Below, piece after piece: positions 35,468 to 44,887 of a DNA stretch of 64,000 nucleotides (position 1 is its first letter; each line of letters begins with the position of its first letter). This DNA is from Vibrio sp. HI00D65 (GTDB lineage Bacteria; Pseudomonadota; Gammaproteobacteria; Enterobacterales; Vibrionaceae): contig NZ_LWEH01000608.1 of NCBI RefSeq assembly GCF_001635455.1, forward strand, positions 62,001-126,000. The letters are read 5' to 3'. Both the position numbers and the translations under genes were made by a program. The notes beneath the pieces were generated by a model. It worked only from the letters and a program-made list of their open reading frames with translations. It did not search any database and was not told the origin of the DNA.

Positions 35468-37075
35468 ATGATCACTAAAATAGCACAATATTATATTACG
35501 CAAGAGCTGCTCCCTGCTCTCGCCCGATCTAAAACTGGACTTATAATAGGAACGATTGCGGAAGGGGTTGCTGCTCTGACTAAAGTTTTCGCTCTATTAT
35601 GCTTAATACAACTGATAGATAACTTTTCGAGTCAATGGTTATATACAGCCATTGTATTATGGATTACGAGCGCTGCGCTTTCATCACTAGCCTCTTGGTC
35701 GATTCACAAGGCGGAAGCACAGTTCTCTTCTCAATTGCGTAGACAAATAGCTCAGCACCTCGTGAGGTTACCCCATAAAGCGTTAACACAATACAGCGAT
35801 AACCAACTTCGTCGTTTGACGACAGAGGATATTAATGCACTTCATCATATGGTGGCTCATTTACCCTCAGAGTTCGTTACATTTATGGTAGTGCCATTGG
35901 CATCAATAACTATCATGATACATTTTGCTGGTGCAACCGCCCTGCTGGTTCTGCTCCCTGGGCTAGTTGCATCACTCTATTACCTAATATTTCTCCCGAA
36001 CTACGCAGCTAAACATGGTAAACGACGTATGAGCATCATGGGAGAAATAGTAACGGCAGTTAACGATTACATACGAGGAATCAAAATAAACAGAATCTTT
36101 GAAACTCACGTTGGTGCTATGGCAGATTATAATAAAGCCACCCAATGCTTCACTAATGGTATTGTTGGTTGGGTAAGTAAAGTCGCTTTACCAGCCGCAA
36201 TAGCTGTAGCACTTCTGCAAGCAGTGGCTACATTTTCAATTGCATATACTGTGTCCTACCAATTACCCGTTCCAGAAATGGCAACAATCTTCTTTTTTAG
36301 CTTAGCTATTGTAACGCCAGTGTTGAAGCTAGGGCACGGACTCGATTATGTCGTTGCAGGAAAAAGTGCAGCAAGACGACTTCAAAGCTTCTTGAAAGAG
36401 TCCCCAATAAAAAAAGCTCAAGCTACCGTCGATACTGCCGAGCAATTACATGCAAGAAATATACATGCTATCTATGAGCGAACACTCCTGATTGACAATG
36501 TCAGTCATACGTTTACTCCAGGTTCATGTACTGCGATTATGGGACCTAGTGGAGTCGGTAAAAGTACTTTTCTACGAATCCTATCTGGTTCTGAAATTCC
36601 AACTAAAGGCTCGGTTTTTCTTGGAGAAACACCAATCCAGCAATTAAACGAAAAGTCACAATTCTCTGCCATTCGCTACTTACCACAGCAGGTCAGTATT
36701 TTGAACACAACAGTGAGAAGTAACTTACAGTTGGCAAATAGCGAAGTTACTGAAAGGCAGATGATAGAGGCACTTGACATTGCACAGATAAGTATTGACT
36801 TAGAAGACAATGCCGGTGCCTTATCGGGAGGACAAAAACAACGAATCGCACTCGCTTGTTTGCTTCTCACTGATGCGAACATATTTTTACTTGATGAACC
36901 GACCAGTGCACTCGACAAGCACACCGCAATCTCAGTCATCGAGAATTTGCGGACCTTTGCCCACGAGAAGAATAAAACTTTGATCATAGTCACCCATGAC
37001 TCAGAGTTGGCTCAGAAAACAGATGTCAAGCTAACCTTAACACGAACGAACCGCACTTGGAGTGAAGCAATATGA
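35468..37075 (+). CDS. ABC exporter-fold half-transporter, first of a heterodimer
   Basis: This 535-residue protein has six hydrophobic segments (about 20-290) followed by an ATPase domain: Walker A GPSGVGKST (about 357-365), Q-loop LPQQ, signature ALSGGQKQR, Walker B IFLLDEPTSALD and switch His in IVTHDSE. It is the type I exporter fold; related heterodimers include CydDC and the siderophore-linked YbtPQ and IrtAB importers. It overlaps the second ABC gene by 4 bp. A Fur-like box lies far upstream, which would fit a siderophore role, but that is inference. Both ATPase sites look intact. Confidence 0.88.
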   Translation: MITKIAQYYITQELLPALARSKTGLIIGTIAEGVAALTKVFALLCLIQLIDNFSSQWLYTAIVLWITSAALSSLASWSIHKAEAQFSSQLRRQIAQHLVRLPHKALTQYSDNQLRRLTTEDINALHHMVAHLPSEFVTFMVVPLASITIMIHFAGATALLVLLPGLVASLYYLIFLPNYAAKHGKRRMSIMGEIVTAVNDYIRGIKINRIFETHVGAMADYNKATQCFTNGIVGWVSKVALPAAIAVALLQAVATFSIAYTVSYQLPVPEMATIFFFSLAIVTPVLKLGHGLDYVVAGKSAARRLQSFLKESPIKKAQATVDTAEQLHARNIHAIYERTLLIDNVSHTFTPGSCTAIMGPSGVGKSTFLRILSGSEIPTKGSVFLGETPIQQLNEKSQFSAIRYLPQQVSILNTTVRSNLQLANSEVTERQMIEALDIAQISIDLEDNAGALSGGQKQRIALACLLLTDANIFLLDEPTSALDKHTAISVIENLRTFAHEKNKTLIIVTHDSELAQKTDVKLTLTRTNRTWSEAI

Positions 37076-38655
37076 CAGCGCAAGATTCACGACTTTCTGA
37101 GCAAAAACTTCCATTGGCAGTAAAACAACGTTTGCTTGGTATTGGCTGTGCTTGGGGAGTTATTGCAGCTCTGGAAGCCTTTTCCTATACATGCCTTGCG
37201 ATGGCAATCGTGCAACAGCTCCCGCCACTCTACGTAGTCGTTCCCGCTTTCATTACAATATTAGTAACCATCGTTGTTACTCGGAGTGGCTTCATAGCTG
37301 GCGCACAATTGGCTGGTATCCTTTATCAGTCACTTGGATATGCGCTAAGCCGAGCGAAATTAGCATGGTTTAACGATAAAAATCGGGCCCAGACAACCCA
37401 ACTTGCGGAACAGGGGATACCGGACTTTATGGCAATTCCCGCACACCAATTACAAACCTTTATTTATGCCCCACTTCTTCCCTTATTTATTATTTTTGGT
37501 ATCGGTTTTGTCGGAGGCTTTCAGATTGCAATGCTGAGTGCAGCTTTGCTTTTTATGTCACTTTTCTTTCATCACAAGCTTCAAACCCTACTCAGTAAAG
37601 CCGATGCATCACGCCATGATTCGGATACTCAAGCTTCGCAATCAACAATAGAGCTTCTTGAGCATCTCGATTTTCTGCGCTCAACCGTAGGTCCTGGAAG
37701 AGCAGTAAAAAGAATGGAATCTAGTTGGGTCAGACAAGAAAAAATTTACGCACATATCAATTGCACAATTGCAAAAGTCACATTTTTATCAGCTCTTGTA
37801 AACATAATTCCAATTACAGGCATAGCAAGTTATATGGTCTTTAATGATATAGACCAGCCTGTACTAATTTTGGCCATACTAATTCTTATTACAAGAGCTT
37901 CTGCAACATTAGAAAAGTTAGTATTTACAGGGATGGACGTTAACACCGTAAAAAATTCAATAAGTGACTACCTTTACTTAACGAACGTCCCCTGCTTACC
38001 CGACCCGGAAAAAGTCAGTGCACAATCCCCAAGTCATCATCACCTTCAGTTATCTGGAATAAGCTATGGTGACATCTTCAGTCACATTGCAGCCGATATC
38101 CCCCAAGGCTCAAACGTCGTTATAACTGGGCCTAGTGGTTGCGGAAAAAGCACGTTGTTAGGGCTGCTGTTACGGTTTGATGATCCTACATGTGGGCATA
38201 TTTCTTTGGGGGGCATCGATCTAACCAGAATTCCGTATAATACGCTCACTAAGCAACTTTCTTACGTTGCACAAGACCCTATCATTTTTACGGGTACGAT
38301 AGCTGAAAATATACGACTAGGAAAGCCCGACGCGAGCGATGAGGAAGTAGAGGAATACGCTAGGCTAGCTCAACTCAGTCAAGTACTCGAACGATCGGCT
38401 TTAGGCATTCACCAACACGTTGGACTAAAAGGTAGAAGTTTATCCGGAGGTGAAAATCAGCGAATAGCGATTGCGAGAGCATTGATAAAACAAGCTCCTA
38501 TTTTGATCCTTGACGAAGCCACCTCAGCTTTGGATGAAATGACTGAACGTTCTATTGCTGAGCTCACTCACTCATTAGCATCGACTGTTCTTGTTGTTAC
38601 GCATCGTGATTCAAGTATTTGGCAACCAACTTTCGAGTTAAATATGGAAAGCTAA
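37072..38655 (+). CDS. ABC exporter-fold half-transporter, second of a heterodimer
   Basis: This 527-residue protein has six hydrophobic segments (about 20-300), then Walker A GPSGCGKST (about 357-365), Q-loop VAQDP, signature SLSGGENQR, Walker B ILILDEATSALDE and switch His in VTHRDSS. It pairs with the preceding half-transporter (4-bp ATGA overlap), and both would form one complex. Length of both is near 530, shorter than YbtP/Q (about 600). The substrate is unknown. A convergent hairpin follows. Confidence 0.88.
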   Translation: MTAQDSRLSEQKLPLAVKQRLLGIGCAWGVIAALEAFSYTCLAMAIVQQLPPLYVVVPAFITILVTIVVTRSGFIAGAQLAGILYQSLGYALSRAKLAWFNDKNRAQTTQLAEQGIPDFMAIPAHQLQTFIYAPLLPLFIIFGIGFVGGFQIAMLSAALLFMSLFFHHKLQTLLSKADASRHDSDTQASQSTIELLEHLDFLRSTVGPGRAVKRMESSWVRQEKIYAHINCTIAKVTFLSALVNIIPITGIASYMVFNDIDQPVLILAILILITRASATLEKLVFTGMDVNTVKNSISDYLYLTNVPCLPDPEKVSAQSPSHHHLQLSGISYGDIFSHIAADIPQGSNVVITGPSGCGKSTLLGLLLRFDDPTCGHISLGGIDLTRIPYNTLTKQLSYVAQDPIIFTGTIAENIRLGKPDASDEEVEEYARLAQLSQVLERSALGIHQHVGLKGRSLSGGENQRIAIARALIKQAPILILDEATSALDEMTERSIAELTHSLASTVLVVTHRDSSIWQPTFELNMES

Positions 38656-38693
38656 TTTAAAGTACTGTATTAAAGAATAGCCCAAATTAATAT

Positions 38694-38731
38694 TTATCAG
38701 CGAGCGAAAACGTACTTGCGCTCGCTGATAA
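38694..38731. terminator. Hairpin between convergent genes
   Basis: A perfect 13-bp stem (38694-38706 with 38719-38731) lies between the second ABC gene and the lipoprotein gene. T runs are poor on both strands. Confidence 0.55.
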
Positions 38732-38810
38732 GTTTAGCTGCAACTCAATGTGTAAAGTTAATTAGGCTAAACTTGGGCGACGTGACAGAGAGAACTTGCT
38801 CATTGAAAGG

Positions 38811-40076
38811 CTATTGCGTCAAATCAGCCTTAATCTGATCAACTTGATTCGCCAGAGAAGTATCTTGGAAATATTCACTGTGTGTTTTTCCTAAGTACAA
38901 CTTCTTGTTTTTAACGCGTTGATCCAACTTATCTTTAACAACAGTGCCTTGTACTAACTTGTTGTTTAGCTCGTCGGCGATAGCAGAGCTGTCTGATACT
39001 TTGTTTCCTTTCGTATCATAATAACGAACTTTGCCGATATTTTTATCAAATGGATCACAGTAGGCTATGTCTAAATCACCACTTTCAATAATGTTGTTGT
39101 ATTGGGCTTTTGTGATTGGCTTCTCTTTATTTGATGCGAATTGGCTACCTCGAATACACCAATTGATTCGGGTACCTACACCTGGGAAATACGCCGAAAT
39201 TAAGTTAACGGCATAATATGAATCAGGGTCTGACAGATTTCGTTTTGCATATCTATCAATCACCTTACCGCCAACCACTTGATATTCGGCTTCGCCATTA
39301 TTATAAGGCTCCAAAAAATAGCTATTTCTAAACATATCACTGAAACTAACAGTATCAACTATACGCTCGCTACCTGAGCTGAAACTCTTCAATTGCTGCT
39401 TGTTCTGAGTAGCACCAGTAATGCTAGTTGTCACTAGACCAATCACTGTGTTTTTCTGAGAATCAATTTGCCAAGCAGTATAGTTTTTCCAATTTTGTTG
39501 AGGTGTGTTTTTAGCGGCATCAACGCTGTATTGGTGCCTAAGCTCTGTAATGTCTTCACCCACCTTATTCACTTTGGCATAGGACTTGTAGCGACGAGCT
39601 TCGCAATCTTGATGGTTTGCATCATAGTAGAAGTAGCTGATCCAATCTTTTGCTTCAATCATTTCTTTGCTGTTCTCAGCATAGTCTACGATCCCATTTG
39701 CGCCGTAAACCCCGTAAAACCCTTTGAGGTCTTTTTGCTGCTTAAGTGATAACTCTTCATTAAATTTATTATCCCAGCCAATACTATAAATATTAAATAA
39801 GTTTAAAGATTTGATGCACTCTTTGATATCAGTGCTGCCAATGGTATTTGCCGAATACATGGCAGGGCTGCTAGAGAACTTCTGTGCTGTATCATCTTTT
39901 GGATCAGCCACACTACCTTTTGCTGGAGTGACCGACATTTGAGGCACTACTGTTTGTGTCTTTTGAGCCGGTGGCGCTGAATCGCCGCCGCCGCCACCGC
40001 ATGCAGAAAGTGTGGCAACTAACACTGATAATATTGAGATTTGGAACTTCAAGGTTTTCCTCGATACGTTAAGCAA
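38811..40076 (-). CDS. Uncharacterised lipoprotein with Gly-rich start
   Basis: This 421-residue protein has a lipoprotein signal ending in TLSAC, so Cys26 would be lipidated, followed by five Gly and a Pro/Ser/Thr-rich tether (about 30-75). The rest is a Tyr- and Asn-rich domain with several Cys (paired possibilities at CIK, DCEARR, WCIRG and YCDPF) and no known family. It is preceded by an AT-rich region and stands alone. An outer-membrane or surface location is likely, but function is unknown. Confidence 0.75.
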   Translation of the reverse strand: MLNVSRKTLKFQISILSVLVATLSACGGGGGDSAPPAQKTQTVVPQMSVTPAKGSVADPKDDTAQKFSSSPAMYSANTIGSTDIKECIKSLNLFNIYSIGWDNKFNEELSLKQQKDLKGFYGVYGANGIVDYAENSKEMIEAKDWISYFYYDANHQDCEARRYKSYAKVNKVGEDITELRHQYSVDAAKNTPQQNWKNYTAWQIDSQKNTVIGLVTTSITGATQNKQQLKSFSSGSERIVDTVSFSDMFRNSYFLEPYNNGEAEYQVVGGKVIDRYAKRNLSDPDSYYAVNLISAYFPGVGTRINWCIRGSQFASNKEKPITKAQYNNIIESGDLDIAYCDPFDKNIGKVRYYDTKGNKVSDSSAIADELNNKLVQGTVVKDKLDQRVKNKKLYLGKTHSEYFQDTSLANQVDQIKADLTQ

Positions 40077-40261
40077 GTGGTAAATAAATCATCACCGAAT
40101 GACCGAAAGAAAACTAAATGCTTATATAACCAAATTAAAACCATAAAAGAATCAGGTCTAGAATCAAGCTAAAATCAATTGAGTTTAGTCAACTAAAACA
40201 ATAATTTAGATATAAAAACAAGAACCTCCACACTGTTAATCGAAGGAATTAACAAAACCTA

Positions 40262-41050
40262 TTACAACAAACGGTTCTTATACTGCTCAGGAGTTTGACC
40301 TGAATACTTCTTGAACATACTGATGAAAGGACTGGCTTGGTTATAGCCTAACGTAAGCGCAACTTCTTTAACCGATTGCCCATTTCTTAGCAGATCCATT
40401 GAGTATAAATAGCGAACACGCAGTCGCCATTCAGTAAAACTCATGCCCAATTCACTCTGGCAATGACGCGACAAAGTGCGCTCGGTAGCATGGACTTTCT
40501 CCGCCCAATCTTTCAACGATACTTCATCCGTTGGGTTCTCTTCTATCGCCGCTAAAATAGGCGCGAGGTATTTGTTGTCGGTTGACGGTAAGAAATGGTG
40601 TTCAACTTTACGTTCTGCGAGTTGATCCAATAAAACCTGGACCAGTCTCTTATCTGGTTCGGTTTGTGCAACATTAATGTCACGCTGACGAAAGTCATCA
40701 ATGATCGAAGAGACTATCGGCGTGATCTTAATAAGGCTGGTCTTTTCTGGAAGGTGCTGAGTTAACTCCGGGGCGATATTCAGTGAGCAGTAATCAAGTG
40801 GTTTACGGTTATAGCTGCAGTGCCTAACCCCTGCTGGCACCCAAATTGCGAGATGTGGCGGCGCCAAGAAGCGAGTGCCCTCTGCCTCCATTTCAAGAAT
40901 CCCTCCACTGATCAACTGAACCTGTCCCCAAGGGTGACTGTGGACACGCGTTTCAGTATTCGATAAGAACGCTTCAAAATTCATAAATACGTTGGATGGT
41001 GCCTTATCAATTGATAAGGATGGATGAAGGTTTCTTGGGTGTTTTTTCAA
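40262..41050 (-). CDS. AraC-family regulator with cupin N terminus
   Basis: This 262-residue protein has a cupin-like sensor region with HSHPWGQVQL and APPHLAIWVPAGVRHCSYN (about residues 37-90) and an AraC double helix-turn-helix (about 160-260; SLKDWAEKVHATERTLSRH, shown by its key parts, and LGYNQASPFISMFKKYSGQTP). It is divergent from the EamA transporter at 41150, the usual position for a regulator of its exporter. TTG at 41050 is preferred over ATG 40984 because AGGAAGA lies about 6 nt upstream. Ligand unknown. Confidence 0.9.
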   Translation of the reverse strand: MKKHPRNLHPSLSIDKAPSNVFMNFEAFLSNTETRVHSHPWGQVQLISGGILEMEAEGTRFLAPPHLAIWVPAGVRHCSYNRKPLDYCSLNIAPELTQHLPEKTSLIKITPIVSSIIDDFRQRDINVAQTEPDKRLVQVLLDQLAERKVEHHFLPSTDNKYLAPILAAIEENPTDEVSLKDWAEKVHATERTLSRHCQSELGMSFTEWRLRVRYLYSMDLLRNGQSVKEVALTLGYNQASPFISMFKKYSGQTPEQYKNRLL

Positions 41051-41149
41051 ACTTGTCTTCCTATCGCGCCTGATGTCTTTTTAAAGATATCTGTAAGTAT
41101 AACGACCTGTCAAACTAGCCGCATCAACTCATTTTGCGATGGAATTCAC

Positions 41150-42043
41150 ATGCATTATCTTTTACCTTTTTTCACAGTCTGTATCTGGGGTGCAAATGCG
41201 ATAGTCAACAAGCTCGCTGCAAGCACCATCGAACCAAGCGCGATGAGTTTTTACCGTTGGTTTATTGCGATGTTAATTCTGACTCCTTTCTGCATTCGCT
41301 CGGTTATCAAACAGTGGCCAATCATTAAACCTAATTTATCAAAACTAGCTTTCCTTGGCTTTCTAGGCATGGTGTTGAACCAATCTTTAGGTTACTACGC
41401 AGGCTTAACCACTTCCGCTTCGAACATGGCTTTGATTACATCATTAGTGCCATTGATCAGCGTATTCCTTAGCGTTCCACTGCTTAAAAAGTCGATTTCA
41501 AGTTTGAGTATTGTAGGCGGTGTGTTGTCTCTTTCAGGCTTAGCATTAATGCTTGGCAAAGGCGATCCTCTATTCTTCATCCACCAGGAGTTAACGCAGG
41601 GCGATGGCTACATGTTAATCGCAGCTTGTGTGTATGCTTCTTACTGCGTATTGCTAAAACGTTGGAAAATGCCGTTCAGCAATTGGGTTGTCATCTACAC
41701 GCAAGGGATATTCGCGGTCGCGATGTTGGCGCCACTTTGGCTAACGAGCGATCAGCTAGTGCCTTCACAACAAGCCATTCCTTTGATTGGTTACGCAGCT
41801 GTAGCGGCTTCTATTTTAGCACCTTGGATGTGGGTTAAAGCAATTGACACGATTGGCGCTGATTCAAGTGCGATGTTCATGAATTTAATGCCTGTAGTCG
41901 CGATTGTATTGGCATCGACATGGTTAGGCGAAGAGATCAACCAGTTCCATATCATTGGCGGTATCATGGTCGTTTCTGGTGTTATCCTTGCTCAAGTAAA
42001 AAGAAAGCCAAGGCTGGAAGTGCCACTACCTCAACAAAGTTAG
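41150..42043 (+). CDS. EamA/DMT-family transporter
   Basis: This 297-residue membrane protein has about ten hydrophobic segments in two EamA repeats, with WGANAIVNKLA, EPSAMSFYRW and GADSSAMFMNLMPV as usual conserved stretches. The open frame starts at 41024, but ATG 41150 is preferred: it has GGA 7 nt upstream and starts just before the first membrane segment. The divergent AraC gene is its likely regulator. It probably exports an amino acid or drug; the substrate is unknown. Confidence 0.88.
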   Translation: MHYLLPFFTVCIWGANAIVNKLAASTIEPSAMSFYRWFIAMLILTPFCIRSVIKQWPIIKPNLSKLAFLGFLGMVLNQSLGYYAGLTTSASNMALITSLVPLISVFLSVPLLKKSISSLSIVGGVLSLSGLALMLGKGDPLFFIHQELTQGDGYMLIAACVYASYCVLLKRWKMPFSNWVVIYTQGIFAVAMLAPLWLTSDQLVPSQQAIPLIGYAAVAASILAPWMWVKAIDTIGADSSAMFMNLMPVVAIVLASTWLGEEINQFHIIGGIMVVSGVILAQVKRKPRLEVPLPQQS

Positions 42044-42096
42044 GCTAACTTCTCATGCTCTGAGCTATCAACACGAGAACAAGTTCTACTTAAGAG

Positions 42097-42123
42097 TGCC
42101 TGCGTAATCCTGCAGGCATTTCT
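42097..42123 (+). terminator. Terminator after the EamA gene
   Basis: TGCCTGC (42097-42103) pairs with GCAGGCA (42112-42118) around an 8-nt loop, followed by TTTCT. Confidence 0.65.
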
Positions 42124-42182
42124 ACCTAGGTTTATTATCTCAAACCGCTTAGCTTATTTGTCATTAGTCTGGTGAGATTGGT

Positions 42183-42900
42183 ATGACTATTCGCATACAA
42201 CTTGAGTACTACCAAAAACTTGTCAAAGAGAGCCCTGAGCAAATTAAAGCGCAAGCTCTGCTATTTTCTTACGTTTACTCGTTCAAAACTCGTCAGGCAC
42301 CATTTGATGATTTCAGAGTACGTCAAGCACTAAGTATGGCCGTATTTGAAGCACTAAATAGTGTAAAACGTCAAGCTGAAGCGAAATAGCTACTTGAAGA
42401 CGCTGGATACGACAAAGCAAACCCTCTGAAATTCACACTCACCTATAACACCAGCGAGAACCACAAAAATTGCCATCGCAATTGCCTCAATGTCGAAGCC
42501 TCTTGGGGTAAATGTTGAATTACAAAACATGGAATGGAAAGCACATGTCGCAGCGAAAGGAACCGTAGACTATCAGCTTGCTCATTCATGGGGATTTGGC
42601 GATTACCCAGAACTCTCTGCTCTTCTAAAAGCACTCATTTGCGATCACACAGCAAACGAAAGTGGTTTCTGTAATCCAGACTAAGATGAGCTTTTACAGC
42701 AAGCAAGCAAGACGGAAGTTCAGGCTAATCGCTTTGCTTTATACCAGCATGTTGAGTCGATATTAAATGAATCTGCAGCAGCTATGCCTATATATCAATA
42801 CAATCACACTCGATTAGTTCGAAATACTCTCAAAGGCTTCCCAAGCAACAATCCGAAAGGAAATATCTACGCGAAGGATCTATACTTCATAAAACAGTAG
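42183..42900 (+). pseudogene. Decayed oligopeptide-binding protein gene (oppA-like)
   Basis: This is a broken remnant of an OppA-type periplasmic peptide-binding protein. Recognisable parts in order are IxLEYYQKL, APFDDFRVRQALSMAV, LLEDAGYDKANPLKFTL, LGVNVELQNMEWKAH, and then NNPKGNIYAKDLYFIK, ending in TAG (42898). Damage: the 5' half is missing, the middle loop before LLEDAGY is deleted, a TAG at 42387 replaces a codon of AKQLLE, a frameshift lies near 42470, and a TAA at 42682 follows NPD. The reading continues in another frame after each. No signal peptide or start is left. It no longer makes a functional binding protein. Confidence 0.85.
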
Positions 42901-43259
42901 AGTGAGCTCAGTAACAAAGCTTTTACTACCACTTTAGTGGTAATGGAGATAAAATCACTTTAACTAAACCAAATAAAACAACGGTTAGTTGGCTAACACA
43001 ATAAAGGTACCGCATGAGTACCTAATGGCTTAAAACACCTAGCACTGCGCTAGGTGTTTTTCTTTGTTACTCGAGTGCGCTACAGTTTGTTTATTAAAGC
43101 TCCCATAAGCCCCGTAAACACTAACCTTCATCTGATTCTCATCCGTTTGAAAAAATACTCATGACCTTGAGATTATCCGCTTTAAATTATGTCGTCTTAA
43201 GTATATTGTTATTAGCAAGTAACACGCATGTTATGCAATAAAATAATAAAGGAAGACAC
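42901..43259. other. Region between pseudogene and thioesterase gene
   Basis: This 359-bp stretch holds the terminator at 43032-43063 and a small perfect 7-bp hairpin (42927-42942). Nothing else is supported. Confidence 0.4.
43032..43063 (+). terminator. Terminator downstream of the oppA remnant
   Basis: AAAACACCTAGC (43032-43043) pairs with GCTAGGTGTTTT (43049-43060), followed by more T. This is probably the former terminator of the oppA gene. Confidence 0.8.
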
Positions 43260-43763
43260 ATGAGCAGTAACAATAGCCGACAAGATGGTAAACGAGACGT
43301 TACTCTGCGTTTTTTAGCTGAACCCGGGGATGTAAACTTTGGTGGTAAAGTTCATGGTGGCGCAGCAATGAAATGGATCGATTTAGCGGCCTATGCTTGC
43401 TCTGCTGGATGGAGTGGCAAATATTGTATTACAGCCTATGCTGGTGGTATTCGATTTGTTGCCCCAATCCATGTAGGTAACTTGGTAGAAGTAAGTGCAA
43501 AAGTGATCTATACCGGTTCCTCTTCTATGCATATTGCTATCGATGTACAAGCCAGCGACCCTAAAGAATTGAATAACCGACTAACCACTCACTGTATCGT
43601 TATTATGGTAGCTGTTGATGAAAATGGAAACCCGACTAAAGTCCCAGAGTGGGTTCCAGAAACACCTGAAGACGTCGAACTAAGAGATTCAGCTATTCGC
43701 CTCATGAACATGAGAAAGCAGATCGGTGAAGAGATGGAAGCACACGTGAAATACTTGAAATAA
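43260..43763 (+). CDS. Hotdog-fold acyl-CoA thioesterase
   Basis: This 167-residue enzyme has the single hotdog domain of the YciA/BFIT type: NFGGKVHGGAAMKWIDLAA, in which the Asp of KWID is the usual catalytic acid, and IRFVAPIHVGNLVEVSAK. It hydrolyses acyl-CoA to acid and CoA in the cytoplasm; chain length preference is not readable. The C-terminal helix (about 140-167) is charged. AAGGAAG lies before the ATG. Monocistronic. Confidence 0.88.
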   Translation: MSSNNSRQDGKRDVTLRFLAEPGDVNFGGKVHGGAAMKWIDLAAYACSAGWSGKYCITAYAGGIRFVAPIHVGNLVEVSAKVIYTGSSSMHIAIDVQASDPKELNNRLTTHCIVIMVAVDENGNPTKVPEWVPETPEDVELRDSAIRLMNMRKQIGEEMEAHVKYLK

Positions 43764-43821
43764 GGTTAATCATTAGCCCTACATTATCATTTAACAGCTA
43801 TTTTCAGACCAAACCGTTTCA

Positions 43822-43850
43822 ATGCCAAGCGCTCGCTTGGCATTCGTTTA
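43822..43850 (+). terminator. Weak terminator after the thioesterase gene
   Basis: ATGCCAAGC (43822-43830) pairs with GCTTGGCAT (43835-43843) in a tight loop; only a short T-rich stretch follows. Confidence 0.5.
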
Positions 43851-44011
43851 TCTAACCCTATCTACCTATCTAACATGCCCTAAAGGCACTCTGTTACACA
43901 CATAGAACGTGATTCTCAGCCAACACTTATAATGAATTGCCCTAAGCTCAATGATTTATTTTGACTGTAATAAAGTCGTCATTTTGCTCTGGTTAAATAC
44001 CGCCAATCATA

Positions 44012-44287
44012 ATGGATGCATTAAATTTCCCGGAGCCAAACTTGAGCGTTACACGCCCCACTCTTAGCGAAGCTACACTGAATAATTTGAAGGCTGTTGA
44101 GTACCAATGGGTTAGAACTTTGTACGTCGAAGGCTACGACAGTAATGAGATCAACCACTACATCCAAACCTGTTTCGGCGGTGACTCGACGTTTGCGGAC
44201 CTGTTTCGTCGCGTGGCCTTGGATCAAGAAAGTATCTATGTATTACTGCAACACCTTGGATGCGCTCCTTCAAGTAAAGAGTTCTAA
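44012..44287 (+). CDS. Small hypothetical protein
   Basis: This 91-residue protein has no signal peptide or membrane segment, and no family I recognise. It is probably helical in the middle, with an aromatic stretch (VEYQWVRTLYVEGYD). The ribosome site is weak. Coding potential looks moderate, and it stands alone. Confidence 0.55.
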   Translation: MDALNFPEPNLSVTRPTLSEATLNNLKAVEYQWVRTLYVEGYDSNEINHYIQTCFGGDSTFADLFRRVALDQESIYVLLQHLGCAPSSKEF

Positions 44288-44686
44288 CTCAATACTCAAC
44301 CAAACACTTCACAAAACCAATACCCAAAGTACCTTATGCCTTATACCTTATATAAGCATATAAAATAACGTTGAAAAGCTCCAAAAGACACCATTGTGCC
44401 CACGTCCTTTTTTTATGCAATATCTATAGTTGTTGCATACAAATCATTGAAGTATCACGCAATAGAATATTAGCAATATATCAATAGACTAATCCGCCCT
44501 TATACTGAAAGTCTGATATGTGAGACTAGTTCACTTCCTCAAGTGACCGGGATGATGCAGTCAATATTTAGGAGAGAAGTGACTCGAAACTTTGAATACT
44601 CAAACCCTTGTAAACGTAACAATTGCGCTGGGTACACTGTTAACGAGTAAAGCTGACACAAAGGTAAGATTAAAAACAGCAGGCAT

Positions 44687-44713
44687 AAAAAAACCCAAGT
44701 AAATACCTGGGTT
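44687..44713 (-). terminator. Likely terminator of the malEFG transcript
   Basis: AACCCA (44692-44697) pairs with TGGGTT (44708-44713), extended by two inner pairs, and a T run follows on the minus strand. It lies about 175 nt past malG. Confidence 0.65.
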
Positions 44714-44842
44714 AGAGTTACAAAAACCACCAATCATTAATAACGTAAGGAATCTGATTAGTAGCCAGCTATGCGTAACCTGAGGGTTATTTTTATTACT
44801 GATCGGCGGCCAAACCAAATGATGTAATAAAAATGCCAATAT

Positions 44843-44870
44843 AGAGCGACCTAATAGTCGCTCTTTTTCT
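44843..44870 (+). terminator. Plus-strand terminator facing malG
   Basis: AGAGCGAC (44843-44850) pairs with GTCGCTCT (44857-44864) and TTTTCTTTC follows on the plus strand. No plus-strand gene precedes it closely, so it suggests an unannotated transcript. Confidence 0.65.
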
Positions 44871-44887
44871 TTCTTATAGATTACAGC

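Larger units (their letters stand above)
44288..44887. other. 600-bp gap with opposing hairpins before malG
   Basis: No credible gene lies here. It has a minus-strand terminator (44687-44713), a weak plus-strand one (44776-44797) and a good plus-strand one (44843-44870). TATACT near 44510 could be a -10 element, so a small plus-strand RNA between about 44520 and 44870 is possible. Confidence 0.4.

Noticed and set aside
41024..41149. 42-residue N-terminal extension of the EamA transporter
   Set aside because: It overlaps the AraC start region, has no ribosome site, and is not hydrophobic; ATG 41150 has a better site.
42183..42389. Intact 68-residue gene
   Set aside because: It is the first readable piece of the oppA-like pseudogene and ends at an internal stop; the next frames continue the same family sequence.
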